A DNA stretch of 64,000 nt from Dama dama (GCF_033118175.1 NC_083714.1:11966001-12030000); one strand, 5' to 3'. Counted from the stretch's first letter, positions 34,650 to 46,924 are shown. The notes: generated from the letters alone by a model not told the origin. Translations and numbers: made by a program.

Positions 34650-36000
34650 GTGAGTGAAAGAAAAAGTAGTCAAAGATTCCTGCTCCTAGTGGTCCTTATC
34701 CCACAAGCCAAAAAGAAAGACAATGAAACAAAAGGGGCCAGAGGACTGCAACAGGTAGCTGTTGGATATCCTTTTGCTAGGAAGCCAATTCTAGACTGCA
34801 ACTAACTTGCTTTATAGTCTGTAGCTCTCTTCTGAGAGAGATGAGTCAGACAGATTCATTTCATCAGATCTCAGCAGGTGGTAAGCAATGAAAAACTGTC
34901 TCTTATCATTGCAGAGAAGAGAAGAGATACAGAGGTGAGTGGGAGATGTCCCTGAAGCACTTTCCTGCAAGCTTCCAATGCTCTAGAAGGATCACAGGCA
35001 TTTTGCTGAGACTCAGATTACCTATGGTTCAAACCTTTGCTTGCTGGGTTTATGTGGATAACAGTTTCCAGGGTGGAGCTGTTCTACAGTAGTTGGCTGA
35101 AGGCTAGGTACCTTCCCCGATGGGAACAAAAAGAAGTAAAGTCAGAGTCTGTTGAGGAACTTCCTTTCTCCCTCCTTTCTGCTGACCTCCAATTTAGGTC
35201 CTTTCATTCAGTCTCTTCGGGATTTGGGATGGGATGGGGGGAGGAGTTAAAGGAATAATGGGATACACAGCAAATTCAGGCCCTGAAAGATTCAGTACCA
35301 AGGCCAGAGAATCCCAAAGCCCAAGTCCTTTGCTGTCTATTTCTGGCTCTTAGTTTTTCAACTGTTAAGTGTATGAATAATGTCTAAAGTCCCTTCACAC
35401 ATGCACACTAGTTCTAACAGGATTAATTTCCATAAATGCAAGTTTAGTGAATGCAGTGGAGGAGCCTAACCTGCATACCAACCCCAAAAATGTTGGGACA
35501 TGAGGTCAGATCATCAGGAACCCTATGACTAGAACAGAAAGGTGGATAACATTACTGTTCCTTTAGGACCACCATAAGCTCTGTACTCTGTATAGAGTAT
35601 AGGGAGGGGTCTCTGTCACTTCATTCAGAGCTCCCCTGCCAAACTCCCTCACTTAACATTTACCACCATTATTTTTGACCTTTCCATGTCAGCCCTCTCC
35701 CCCTCCCTTCTTTAGTAACTGTACAAGATGTGAGTACTACTCTAGCAAGGCACAGCTCTGTTTCAAATTTCAGGTCAGCTCAGTTGTCCATGTAGGAAAC
35801 TGCCAAAGACAATTCCATTTCCAAGGGCAGAGCAGGTCACTTGATAGAGTAACCAACAGTGGTCCCATGTGCTACCTTTCCCAATCATAGCCCTTCTTCC
35901 TCAAACTTCCACAAATACACCTCTGACATGGCAGAGAAGAAAGTCTTGGCATACCCTCTAGTCCAAGTTATCATTCAATCAGTCATTTATTAACTCAAGA
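34650..36000. other. Intergenic DNA, unassigned
   Basis: No gene or confident repeat. A G-rich stretch (GGGATGGGATGGGGGGAGGAG) lies near 35225. Confidence 0.35.
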
Positions 36001-36399
36001 AATAATTTATTGATAGCTTCTTTGTGTAAGATGCTGGAGTTCAGTGATGAAGAAAATACAGTTTTTGCCCTAATGAGGCTTACAATACAGAGGTGAGACA
36101 ACCACCAACAAATCAACACCTTTGTTAATAACAGGAGCCATCACTGATTGCTTACAGTGTCCCTGACAATATTCTAAGCACTTTAGATGTAGTAACTCAT
36201 TTACATTCTCCCAGTAACACTATGAGCTAAAGACTAGTACTGGCTCCGAAGGACACGAAGAGTTAATACCTCTGCCCTTGCCCAGAGCAGCAGATTCCAT
36301 GGTGCCCGGTAGCTGCTAGCAAGGGTCTTGTCTCTGGATGTCTTTGGCGCGGGGTAAAGGAGTAAGCACCTAGGCAAAGATCCAGCCGAGTGGCTCCTG

Positions 36400-37960
36400 G
36401 ATTCGGGGTTGACCAGGCAGGATTCCCAGGATTGCGCTAGACACCATCAGGACCGCCCATTGCCGCGGTTTTCCAGCCTTTTCCCCCCTCTCCTTCCCCT
36501 CCGGCTCCTCAGTGCTCCCCCCGTTCCCAGGCCGGCCCCTCCCTCTGAGCCTCCTCCTCTCTGAGTCATTTCCCCTTCTCAGACCCAAAGACCTTGGCTC
36601 TCCCTTCCCTCTGGCTGAGACGAGAAGGGCAAACTGGCTTTGGGAACTAGGTAAGCATTCTTCTCAGTGGGGAAGGGCAACGCCTCCGGCCACACCCCGT
36701 ACCCCCTACTGCCCACTCCGTTCCTTAGGACGGGAAATCGAGGGGGTTCCCTTCGACTGAGCGGCCGCTTTCTCCGCTCTCCGAAGGCTCCGGTGGCGGA
36801 GCTTGGGAGGTGCAACCCCCCCGCCCGGTGACTCCTGGGATGTGAGCAGAGACGCAACGGCCCAGTCGGACTGGCTGGCCACGTGCTCTGCGCGCCAGGG
36901 AGAGACCTAGCTGCCCGAGAAGCTGACGAGCGGGGAGGGTCGGGCCGCCAGTCTCCTCTGGCCCGCCCTGGAAAGGAGAGAGGGGAGAGGCTCCCTAGGC
37001 GGTGACTGTGGAGACGAGGGTCTGAGGCGCAGGAGTGGAATGCGCCTGTGCGCGGAGGGACTCGGGGGGACACGCGTGCGTGTGCAATGTTTTGGGGGAT
37101 GTGTTTGGAGAACCGTAACGCGTGCGTGCGGCGCGTGCGTGGGGAGGCACGTGTAGGGGGTGAGTGCATGGGGGCCTGGGTGGGGGAGGTGCGTGCGTGT
37201 GGGGTGCGTGCATGTAGGCGTGTGTGGGGAGGCGGGCAGAAAGGAAAGGCGTGCGGAGGGACGCAGGGGATGGAGATCCACACCTCCAGCGTGCGGGACT
37301 GAAGTAAAGGATGGCAGAGGAGCTCTGGCTGGCAGCTTCCAACCAGCATTCTTTTTTGTTTTTTGAAGTGAGTTGGGGGTGGCGGGGCGGGGAGGACATG
37401 ATCCGTTTGAAAATCTGAGGAAAATCATTGACCCTCTCCTCGAAAGGAAAAAAGGAACAAAAAGGAACAAAAAGCACGTGGTGCTTTCCTGGGCCCACGG
37501 ACGGTCATCCGTAGACCCCACACTATGGTTGAAAGAGGGAAGAAAATCCAAATAGGTGACTTAGGTACTCGCAACTGGGGCTTGTGATTGTGCGACTGAG
37601 CAATGGAATAGGTGATCGAGCTGTTGCCTCCTTTCTCTGTGGGTCAGTCCTAGGCTGGGTGGCTTCGAGGCCAGATCACCATGCTTCTGGGACGTGGTAC
37701 CCTCAGAGTGGGTTTATGAGATGGAGGTCGCTCCCTCGGGTATGGCCGCTCTAGGGCCCGTGGTGTTCCCTATCCAGCTGGCTCACCGTGCCTTGCAACT
37801 GGCCCCAGGAGAGCCCAGATCCGGGCTCCAGCCGCTGACGTGCTGGTCAGCTCCCTGGTCTCGCTCAGGTCAGAGCGCGGGGCTTAGCAGTGCATCCTTG
37901 TCGCATCCTCTCACTCCCAGCGGTCTCCACGGTCTGGGGAGTGAGACTCAGGTTGGTCCT
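36400..37960. promoter_or_regulatory. Orphan CpG island (candidate promoter)
   Basis: CpG density is far above flanking DNA across about 1.5 kb. It includes a NotI site GCGGCCGC at 36761-36768, GC-rich boxes, a TGAGTCA AP-1-type site near 36562, and CACGTG E-boxes near 36879, 37147 and 37473. On the plus strand donor-like GTAAGC follows GGGAACTAG at 36651, and GTAAGT follows GGTTGG at about 37967. On the minus strand only low-complexity Pro/Arg/Thr frames appear. No protein-coding gene is recognisable, so it may be a promoter of a noncoding RNA or a distal first exon. Confidence 0.65.
37060..37240. repeat. GTGCG-rich low-complexity tract in CpG island
   Basis: Repeated GCGTGCGTG and GTGTGGGG motifs dominate the plus strand. 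The tract can be G-quadruplex- or Z-forming and produces false Pro/His-rich frames on the other strand. Confidence 0.6.
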
Positions 37961-38117
37961 TGGTTGGGTAAGTGACATGACAAGGAGGGCAGCGGATATG
38001 GGTTCTGAGTCCATCTTTACCATCAACTAACTGGGCTGTGAGTCAATTTCTGTAATCTTTCTGTGCCTCATTTTCCTTATTTGTAAAAAGGGAGAGTAGT
38101 AGTTGGAAGTGTATATA

Positions 38118-38290
38118 AGCACTGGGAGGAGCCAGAGGGATTCGGTAGAGAGGGAGGTGGGAGGGGGGATCGGGATGGGGAATACATGTAAATCCATGGC
38201 TGATTCATGTCAATGTATAACAAAAACCACTACAATATTGTAAAGTAATTAGCCTCCAACTAATAAAAATAAATGGAAAATAAAAGACTA
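38118..38290 (+). mobile_element. Bovine L1 3' end, severely 5'-truncated
   Basis: GGGAATACATGTAAATCCATGGCTGATTCATG followed by TTAGCCTCCAACTAATAAAAATAAATGG and an A-rich tail is the L1-BT terminus. A MIR fragment (about 38030-38110) lies just upstream. Confidence 0.85.
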
Positions 38291-38457
38291 CCGTAATAAA
38301 TTTTCAGCACATGGAAGCATTTAATGAATGGCATCATACTTTAAATGCTAGGAATTTGTTACAGTGTTATTTACACTTCCAACCACGGTGTTAGCTACTC
38401 TCCCATTTTACTAACGAGGAAAGTAAGGCACAAAAGGATTAGAGAAATTGATTCACA

Positions 38458-38652
38458 GCTTCCCTGGTAGTTCTGCTGGTAAAGAATCCACCTGCAATGC
38501 AGGAGACCTGAGTTTGATCCCTGGGTTGGGAAGATCCCCTAGAGAAGGGAAAGGCTACCCACTCCAGTATTCTGACCTGGAGAATTCCAGGACTGTATCG
38601 ACCATGGGGGTCACAAAGAGTGTGACAGGACTGAGCGACTTTCATTTTCAAA
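38458..38652 (+). mobile_element. Bov-tA SINE
   Basis: AGCTTCCCTGGTAGTTCTGCTGG to AGTGTGACAGGACTGAGCGAC in sense orientation, with small deletions in the tail. Confidence 0.88.
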
Positions 38653-38864
38653 GATAGAATCAGAACCCAAATCTGCTGCTCTCCTAGTCACTTACCCAAC
38701 CAAGGGCCAACCTTAGAGTCGTACTCCCCACAGGACACCCAGGCTGTGGAGACTGCTGGGGGTGCAAGGATGCGATAAGGATGCAGTTTTATAATAGAAT
38801 ATAGTAGAAATTATATTCTTAAAGAATGTATTAAACTGCTGGTTTTCTTTTTCATCTCTTCTAG

Positions 38865-38931
38865 GCACATCTAGTTGTGCCATCTTCAGCCAAAGCCCAC
38901 CAGATCCATCCTGTAAAGTCACACGCCTGAA
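38865..38931 (+). pseudogene. Possible NLRP-type LRR exon fragment
   Basis: Between acceptor CATCTCTTCTAG and donor GTAAGT, 67 bp read IFSQSPPDPSCKVTRLK. The end resembles the P-x-C-K-(I/V)-x-x-L repeat signature of NLRP LRR exons. The flanks (CTTTTTCATCTCTTCTAG and CTGAAGTAAGTGGGCCTT) are similar to those of the LRR exon at 55741-55830. The match is short, so a chance resemblance is possible. Confidence 0.3.
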
Positions 38932-39107
38932 GTAAGTGGGCCTTTAGTTTGAATTTTTTGCTGTGTTCTGAGAGAAAAGCCTTAGTCCAGTGTGAACTCT
39001 CACTGGGATTGCTGGCTTGGTCTCCGGACTTTCTCTCTCGACCTGCTTCCCTCCTGTTCTTTCTCCTTGTTGCAGTCAGAGTTTTATTCCCTCTGAGCGA
39101 CAAAGGA

Positions 39108-39345
39108 ACCTACTGCTTGGGAGCACAGACTTTGGTGTCAGACAGATCTCCTTCAGATCCCAACTCCACCCTGCTTCCATCACTTTTTGTGTGACCTTGG
39201 ACAAGTTACTAATACTTCACTTCTTTAAAAATCCTTTTCCTTGTCTGTAAAAGGGGATAATGGTGGTCTCTATTTCATACTGGTGTTCTGAGAAGTTCCA
39301 GAAGTAATGTATGTAGAGTGGCCCTTAGTAACTCAGTAGCTTGGG
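39108..39345 (+). mobile_element. MIR SINE
   Basis: GCACAGACTTTGGTGTCAGACAGA, GTGTGACCTTGGACAAGTTACTAATACTTC and CTTGTCTGTAAAAGGGGATAATGG are MIR landmarks. Confidence 0.8.
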
Positions 39346-39827
39346 AAATGGAAGATTAAAATAGATTAGAGCAGTGAGGCTGCTAAGAAGAGTGTTTAAA
39401 GTGATGTACCATGGCATCTAGACTGGATAGGGAGTTAAGCAATGAGGTGGTAATGAGCTGAAGAACAGGAGAAATCAAAGGATGGGAAATCTTGATGAGA
39501 ACTAGGACTAAATATTTTGAGAACCAAGAAGTAATAGGGGCAAGAGGTTGTAGCTAGAGATTGGGTTAGTGGAGTTCAGGAATTCTGAAGTGGGGCATCT
39601 CCATGTTTTTTAGGTGGTCTAGGGCAGTAATGGTTAGAAATGACAGGTGAAGTGGCATGTGGTCAGAGGTTGCAGAAGTAGAGGAGGTTGATGGATAGTG
39701 AGGCCAGGGTGTTGGGTGAGTCATCTATAATCACTGAAGTTGCTTATCTGATGACATACGTTGGAATGGAGAAGAAAATGGAACTAATGCCAAGCTAAAG
39801 TCCACCTTGATTAACAGGGAGGAGTCA

Positions 39828-40350
39828 TTTATTTCACAAATATTTACTGAGCTCTTACTAAATGTCAGGATACATCAAGACAGACAAGAGTCCTGCTCTC
39901 GTGGAGCTTCAGTCTAGTAATGATAACCGACATTAATAATCTCATCTATAAATAGAAAACTGCAAATTAAGATAAGACCTGGGAAGGAAAAATAAGGGTT
40001 CTATAAGTAATTATAACAGGAGGACCTGACTCTGACTTGAATGTCAGAGAAGGTTCTCCTGAAGAAGTGAGGAAAACTAAAGGATCAGCCAAAGTAGAAG
40101 GAGATAGAGGAGGGATGAATGGAGGAAGTGTTCCACGTAGAAGAATCAACATGTGTAGAGACCTGAAACTAGAACATGTAAAAGGGACTTGAAGTACTGA
40201 AAGGTGTCTCCTGTGATTAGAGCATATTAAGCAAGGGGGAGAGTATTGGGAACTGAGGCTGGATGACAGGTTCCCTTAATTATTTTGAGCTTTATCCTAG
40301 GAACAGTGGGAATATTCCTACTTAAAGGGTTTTCATTAGGTTAATGGCAT
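39828..40350 (+). repeat. Ancient interspersed repeat, copy A
   Basis: The order ATTTACTGAGCTCTTACTAAATGTCAGG, CTCTCGTGGAGCTTCAGTCTAG, GGTTCTCCTGAAGAAGTGA, GAGCTTTATCCTAGGAAC and TTAGGTTAATGGCATGG matches the layout of 51105-52100. It is the same family of mammal-wide old repeat. I do not assign a family name. Confidence 0.55.
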
Positions 40351-40383
40351 GGTTAGATTTATCTATATTTCTGCTTCTTCTGC

Positions 40384-40500
40384 CCCTCAGTTTTACTGAG
40401 ATATAATTGATACATAACATTATACAGTTTAAGATGTACAACATATTAATTTGATATATGCATATTTTGAGAAATGATTACCATAGTGTTTCTTAAATAA
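40384..40500 (-). mobile_element. Old L1 3' end, antisense
   Basis: CAGTTTTACTGAGATATAATTGATACATAACATTATACAGTTTAAG is the common reverse L1 3' end. Confidence 0.6.
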
Positions 40501-40612
40501 TGCATAACTATATGCCCATTGTAATAAAATAAACAGCACAATTATATAAATTGTGAAAGTGCAATTTGTATTTTTGTTTTTGTGCATTAGAATATATAGG
40601 TACACATATATG

Positions 40613-40838
40613 GGCTTGCCAGGTGGTGTAAAGAATCCACCTTCCAATGCAGGAGACATAAGAGATATGGATTTGATCCCCAGATCGGGAAGATCCCCTG
40701 GAGGAGGGTATGGCAACCCAATCCAGTATTCTTGCCTAGAGGATCCCACAGGATCCTGGTGGGATCCAGAGGAGCCTGGTGGGCTACAGTTCATAGGGTT
40801 GCAAAGAGTCAGACATGACTGAATTGACTTGGCACACA
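40613..40838 (+). mobile_element. BOV-A2/Bov-tA SINE
   Basis: GGGCTTGCCAGGTGGTGTAAAG to AGAGTCAGACATGACTGAATTGACTTGG in sense orientation, with a short internal GGATCC-rich duplication at about 40741-40770. Confidence 0.88.
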
Positions 40839-41398
40839 TGTATACATATATAATGCAATAGAAGTATACATTATTACATATATAAAATTATATATATATA
40901 TAATATAGCAATTAGCTTTTCCCACTTAACAGTGTGTCTTTGATTTTTCCATGTCTTTATTTAATTACTCAATAATATTTATTTTCAAGGTAAAAGATTA
41001 AAACAGTACACAAGTATAGAGATAGTAAATCTTGAAACTTCCTTTTTCTGCTCCCTTTACAGTTGTCATTCCCACCCCCCCCCCATAAAAAATGAAACAA
41101 AGAAAAAATTGTCAACAGTTTGGTGAGTATCCTTACAATCGCCTTTCTATGCAATTATATGAATAAATAAGTCCTTATACCATATATAATTCATTGATAT
41201 CATTATATAGCTTTTAAATCTCTTATTTATTGACTTAATTGCACAACACACAAACACATTTTTTTCTTTTAGAGGATTAGAATGTTACAGGGAAGGCTAA
41301 AGCCTCCTTTGGTCATCTTTGATTTCCTCCCTGATTCTCCCTCTCCCTACTCACTGTTTGACTTAACTTCTTCCAGACCTCTTTTTCTGTCTCTCTGC

Positions 41399-41456
<58 letters not shown>
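41399..41456. repeat. (CA)n(GA)n compound microsatellite
   Basis: A perfect CA run (about 29 bp) passes directly into a GA run (about 29 bp). Confidence 0.95.
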
Positions 41457-41459
<3 letters not shown>

Positions 41460-42247
41460 GCACAGAGAATATACAGTATTATTTAGTGTTATTATTTAAA
41501 AATATAAATGATATCATGCTTATATGTATTGTTCTGCTACTTGCTACTTTTCACCTACCAGTATGTGTGAGAACTTTTCACTTTAGTAGATGTAAATCTA
41601 ACTTTTTCTTTTTTACAGTTGCAGAGTTACAGAATAGATATGCTATAATTCGTGTAGCCATTTCCCCATTGACATGGTTATTTCCAAGTTTTGTGCTAAT
41701 ACAAAATGTGCTGCAATCTATATCCTTCCACATGCCTCCCTCTTTTCTTTCTCTACTTACTTCTAAATGCTACCTTTAATCAATACTAGATTCTTATGCA
41801 TATTTAGGTTTCTTTCAGGATTCTTTATTTGATTCTGCTGATCCATTTATTTATACTTGCATTCATGTCACAGTTTAAATTTCTGTAGTTTTATAATGGT
41901 TGACGTCTGACATGGAAGTCATCTTTGTTCTCCAATTTTGTGTTATTCTTGCATATTTACTTTTTAATATGAGCTTTAGAGTCAGATTATCATTCCCATA
42001 AAGAATTTTATTGGCATTTGTTGAATTTCCAGCTTTAGCTGGGGAGAATTTGCATCTTTACATTAATGAGATATGAATAAATATGGCATGGCTCTCCATT
42101 TATTCAGATTTTTAAATCCTTTAATAATGTATCATTTTCTCCATAAATATCTCAAACATATCTTGTTTGTGCTATTTCTAGACACTTGATAGCTTTTGTT
42201 ACTACTATTAATAGAATTTTCTTCTTTCGTTTTGTAATTAAGGGTAT

Positions 42248-42445
42248 GTGTGCTGTGCTAAGCCGCTTCAGTTGTGTTCGACTCTGTGCGACCCTATGGA
42301 CTCTAGCCCACTAGGCTCCTCTGTCCATGGAATTTTCAAGGCAAGAATACTGGAGTGGGTTGCCACACCCTCCTCCAGGGGCTCTTCCCAATCCAGGGAT
42401 CGAACCTGGGTCTCCTGCATTGCAGGCGGATTCTTTATTGTTGAG
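42248..42445 (-). mobile_element. Bov-tA/BOV-A2 SINE, antisense, with target-site duplication
   Basis: GTGCTGTGCTAAGCCGCTTCAG to GCGGATTCTTTATTGTTGAGC in reverse. TAATTAAGGGTAT flanks it at 42235-42247 and at about 42447-42459. Confidence 0.9.
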
Positions 42446-42464
42446 CTAATTAAGGGTATATAAG

Positions 42465-42655
42465 ATAACTCGAACGGTAAAGCGTCTACCTACAATGTAG
42501 GAGACCCAGGTTCAATCCCTGGGTTGGCAAGATCCTCTGGAGAAGGAAATGGCAACCCACTCCAGTATTCTTGCCTGGAAAATCCCATGGACAGAGGAGC
42601 GTGGTAGGCTACAGTCCATAGGGTCGCAAAGAGTTGGACACGACTGAGCGACTTC
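42465..42655 (+). mobile_element. Bov-tA SINE, sense, facing the previous SINE
   Basis: ATAACTCGAACGGTAAAGCGTC to GAGTTGGACACGACTGAGCGACTTC in sense orientation, about 20 bp after the antisense SINE. Confidence 0.88.
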
Positions 42656-43169
42656 ACTTTACTCACTTAAGAAAACTATTGTTCTATGTTTGAAATTGTG
42701 TCCAACAACTTTACTAAATTTGTCTTTTCTCTAATAGTTTGTTCATTGAGTCTGTTGGATTTTCTAGGTTGGCAAACAGATTATGTGCAAACATTGATAG
42801 CTTTCTCTCTGGCTTCAATCTGTATACCACCTTCAGATGTATTTTTCTCATCTGAATGCATTGGCTAGGACTTCCAGTGTAAGATTGAGTAGCAACAGTG
42901 ATATCAGACATCCTTATCTCATCCTTCCTTTTAGTGGGAATGCTTCTAAAATTTCATCAAGTATGATCCTTAGTGTGAGTTTCTGGCAGTTGCCTTTTAT
43001 TAAATTCAATAAATTTTCTTTATTAATAATTCCTACATTTTGAGGCTTTTAAAAAGCAAGAATAGGTTTGAAATGTTATCAGTTGCTTTTTCATCTGTAA
43101 GTTGGACATAGTTTTTCCCCTTTAACTTGTTAGTTAATGCATTGAATTGCATTGATAGTTTTAAAAAAA

Positions 43170-43520
43170 CTGTCGTGATAACTTCCAAACGTAAATGACA
43201 GTAGAGAGCACAATAAACCTCCATGTACCCATAACTGAACTTTAATAGCCATCAACATTTTGCCATACTTGTTTCAGCTATGCCCCTCCCCTGTTTTGTG
43301 CTGGGATATTTTAGGCTAATCAGGAATATCATATGATTTAACTCCTAAATATTTCAGTATCCCTCACCAAAAAAATCACATAATCATCATAATGCCATTT
43401 TCATACTAATACTCATCTTCAGATATTTCCAGGTATCTAAAAAATGTTTTTTACCACTGTGATTTGTTCCAAAAGCTAAGACAAAACAACACATCCTCTC
43501 TTTTATTTTAATGGCATATT
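43170..43520. mobile_element. Old L1M-type 3' UTR remnant
   Basis: AACCTCCATGTACCCATAACTGAACTTT, TTTAACTCCTAAATATTTCAGTATCCC and similar segments resemble the remnant at 19320-20140. Confidence 0.5.
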
Positions 43521-43621
43521 TTTGTTGAAGAAACCTGACATTTGTTCTGTGGACTCACCTACATTCTGGATTTGCCTGATTACTTCTGTGAGTTGCTATT
43601 TTACTTGTTTCTGTATTTCCT

Positions 43622-44611
43622 GTAGAAACCTGTATGCCGGCCAGGAAGCAACAGTTAGAACTGGACATGGAACAACAGACTGGTTCCAAATAGGAAAAGG
43701 AGCACATCAAGGCTGTATATTGTCACCCTGCTTATTTAACTTATATGCAGAGTACATCATGAGGAACGCTGGGCTGGAAGAAGAACAAGCTGGAATCAAG
43801 ATTGCTGGGAGAAATATCAATAACCTCAGACATGCAGATGACACCACCCTTATGGCAGAAAGTGAAGAGGAACTAAAAAGCCTCTTGATGAAAGTGAAAG
43901 AGGAGAGTGAAAAAGTTGGCTTAAAGCTTAACATTCAGAAAACTAAGATCATGGCATCTGGTCCCATCACTTCATGGCAAATAGATGGGGAAACAGTGGA
44001 AACAATGTCAGACTTAATTTTTTTGGGCTCCAAAATCACTGCAGATGGTGACTGAAGCCATGAAATTAAAAGACACTTACTCCTTGGAAGGAAAGTTATG
44101 ACCAACCTAGATAGCATATTAAAAAGCAGAGACATTACTTTGCCAACAAAGGTCCATCTAGTCAAGGCTATGGTTTTTCCAGTAGTCATGTATGGATGTG
44201 AGAGTTGGACTTTAAAGAAAGCTGAGCACCAAGGAATTGATGCTTTTGAACTGTGGTGTTGGAGAAGACTCTTGAGAGTCCCTTGGATTGCAAGGAGATT
44301 CAACCAGTCCATCCTAAAGGAGATCAGTCCTGGGTGTTCATTGGAAGGACTGATGTTGAAGCTGAAACTCCAGTACTTTGGCCGCCTCATGCGAAGGGTT
44401 GACTCATTGTAAAAGACCCTGATGCTGGGAGGGATTGGGGGCAGGAAGAGAAGGGGAAGACAGAGGATGAGGTGGCTGGATGGCATCACTGCCTCGATGG
44501 ACATGAGTTTGGGTAAACTCTGGGAGTTGGTGATGGACAGGGAGGCCTGGCGTGCTATGATTCATGGGGTCACAAAGAGTCAGACACGAGTGAGCGACTG
44601 AACTGAACTGA
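43622..44611 (+). mobile_element. Bov-B LINE, 5'-truncated, sense
   Basis: It starts abruptly inside the reverse-transcriptase region (NLYAGQEATVRTGHGTTDWF), continues through GAHQGCILSPCLFNLYAEY and LRHADDTTL, stops at a TGA at 44053-44055, and ends in the Bov-B 3' terminus TGAACTGAACTGA. The active-site Tyr is replaced by His, as in the 32.9-kb copy. Confidence 0.93.
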
Positions 44612-44661
44612 TAGTTCCCTACAGGACTGTTGACTGTAACTCACTCTCTGTTATAATTTCT

Positions 44662-46191
44662 TTTTTTTCAATTTTGTTTTTTCCAGTTTTATTGTGATAT
44701 AATTGACATATCATAGTGATTTGACTTACATACCATGATATGAATACATTGTCTCATATCATTACAACATAAAATAGAAAAAAATATTTTTTTGGTAATG
44801 AGGACTCTTAGGATTTACTCTTAACAACTTTCATACAGCAGTATTAATTATCTTCACCATGCTGTATATTACATCCCTAGTACTTAATTTATAACTGGGA
44901 GTTTGTACATTTTGACTGCCTTCATCTAATACCCTCTCCCCACAAATCTGGTCATAAATCTGATCTCTTTTCTAGGAGTTTGTTTGTTTTTGAAATATAA
45001 TTAACCTACAACACTATGTTAATTCCTTGTATACAACAGAGTGATTTGATGTTTCTATACATTTCCTTTTTCTCCATATTCTTGTCAACACTTGGTCCTC
45101 TCTTTGATAATAGCCATTCTGACAGGTGTGAGGTGGTATCTCATTGTGGCTTTTATTTGCATTTCTCTGATGATTAGTAATGCTGATCATCTTTACATGT
45201 TCCTATTGGCCATCCATATGTCTTCTTTGGAAGAATGTTTATTTAGGTCTTCTGCCCATTTTTTAATTGGGTTATTTGTTTTTTGATGTTGAATTTTATG
45301 AGTTCTTTGTATATTTTGAATATTAACCCCCTATAAGATACACTATTTGCGAAGCTTCCTTTGCTGTGCAAAAGCTTTTTAGTTTGATGTGGTCCCATTT
45401 GTTTATTCTTGCTATTATTTCTTTTGCCTGACTAGACATATCCAAAAAATATTACTAAGACTGATGTCAAAGTGTACTGTCTATGTTTCTTCTAGAAATT
45501 TTATGGCTTCAAGTCTTACATTTAAGTCTTCAATCCATTTTGAGTCATTTTTTAATATGGTGTGAGGAAATAGTCCAGTTTGATTCTTTTGCATTAGTTG
45601 TCCAGTTTTCCCAACACCATTTATCAAAGAGGCTATCTTTGCCCCGTTATATATTCTTGCCTCCTTTTGTTGTAGATTAATTGCCCATATAAATGTGGGT
45701 TCATTTCTAGGTATTCTATGTTGTTCCATTGATGTATATGTCTGTTTTTTTGCCAGTACTATACCATTTTGATTACTGTGGCTTTGTAGTATAGTTTGAG
45801 ATCAAGGAGCATGATATTTTACGTTTTGTTCTCCTTTCTCAAGATTATTTTAATTATTTGGGATCTTTTGTGTTTCCATACAAATTTTAGAATTTTTTTC
45901 TGTGAAAATGCCTTTGCTATTTTGATAGAGATTGCACTGAATCTGTAGATTGCCTTGGATAATATGGTCATTTTAACGATATAAATTCTTCCAATCAGTG
46001 AGCACAGTATATCTTCCCATCTCTTTGTGTCATCTTCAGTTTCTTTCATTAGTGCATATAATTTTCTGAGTATAGGTCTTTTCTGTCCTTAGGTAGACTC
46101 ATTCCCAGGCATTTTATTCTTTTTGATGTGACTGTGAATGGAATTGTTTTCTTAATTTCTCTTTCTGATCATTTTTTGTTTGGGTCTCTGG
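44662..46191 (-). mobile_element. L1 (L1MA-like), antisense, 5'-truncated, with 10-bp target-site duplication
   Basis: TATAATTTCT occurs at 44652-44661 and 46192-46201. A poly(T) run follows the left copy, as expected for a minus-strand poly(A) tail. The interior is the L1 3' UTR and ORF2 C-terminal region in reverse; the minus-strand frames at 45481-46049 carry QLMQKNQTGLFPHTI and KRWEDILCSLIGRIYIVKM. Confidence 0.88.
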
Positions 46192-46201
46192 TATAATTTC
46201 T

Positions 46202-46920
46202 ATGTCAGAGTTCTTTAGTTGCAGGCAACAGAAATTGATTCTGAATAACTTGAGCAAAAATAGGGATTTTTGGAAGGACACTGGAGTTGCTTCAAACTAC
46301 AAGAAGTGCTCCAAAGTGGTGCCTCAGGGGTGTCAGGAACTGAGGAAGCTTGGGGCACTTGGGTAGTGGAAACTCAATCTGTACAGTCTCCACTCAGGTT
46401 TTAAAATTCAGGCACAGAGAATCTGATTATTCCATTAAGAGATATGGGATATCTTTTCAAAACCAAGGTCAGTGAAAGAATGCTGGACAAACCAAGCAGT
46501 AGTTACCAAAAGAGATAAGAAAAAGAGAGGTGCCAACATCCAAGTGGCTTGATTAAGCCTTTAAAGATGAAAAATCTGGATCTGAGAGAAGAGAGCTGGA
46601 CTGGGATAAACAAATTAGAAGTCATAAGGATAATTGAAGTTACAGGCATCTTAGAGATTGCCTAGAATGAAAGTGAGTAATCATGTGCCTCTCCAGTTCC
46701 ATTATCTGAGGGCAGGGGTGCTTACTGGAGTAATTTTAACTAGAGATTTTTTTTTCTGCTTTTTAGAGGACATGGTATTCCCAGTGACTGGAAAGTGAAC
46801 CCAGAATGTGGGAATGTAACACTGTGCTGGGAGCATTCTGTCTCATAAGAAGTAGTTATGTGGAGATTTTAATAGAATGTAACTTCTTTATGTCAGTTAT
46901 AATAAATGCCAACTTACCTT
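46202..46920. other. Intergenic DNA, unassigned
   Basis: An old-repeat look (GTTGCAGGCAACAGAAATTGATTC) at the start; nothing coding. Confidence 0.35.
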
Positions 46921-46924
46921 TCTG

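Larger units (their letters stand above)
41780..43170 (-). mobile_element. Old L1 ORF2 fragment, antisense, interrupted by SINEs
   Basis: The sequence before 42247 (TTCCCATAAAGAATTTTATTGG) and after 42656 (TTGTTCATTGAGTCTGTTGG; GACTTCCAGTGTAAGATTGAG) is the reverse of L1 ORF2. It is interrupted by the SINE pair at 42248-42655. Confidence 0.65.

Noticed and set aside
36579..37551. Long minus-strand open frames over the CpG island (up to 256 codons)
   Set aside because: The translations are low-complexity Pro/Arg/Thr/His runs produced by GTGCG-type repeats; no domain, and overlapping frames are equally open.
41282..41779. 165-codon plus-strand frame
   Set aside because: It runs through the (CA)n(GA)n microsatellite and old repeat DNA.
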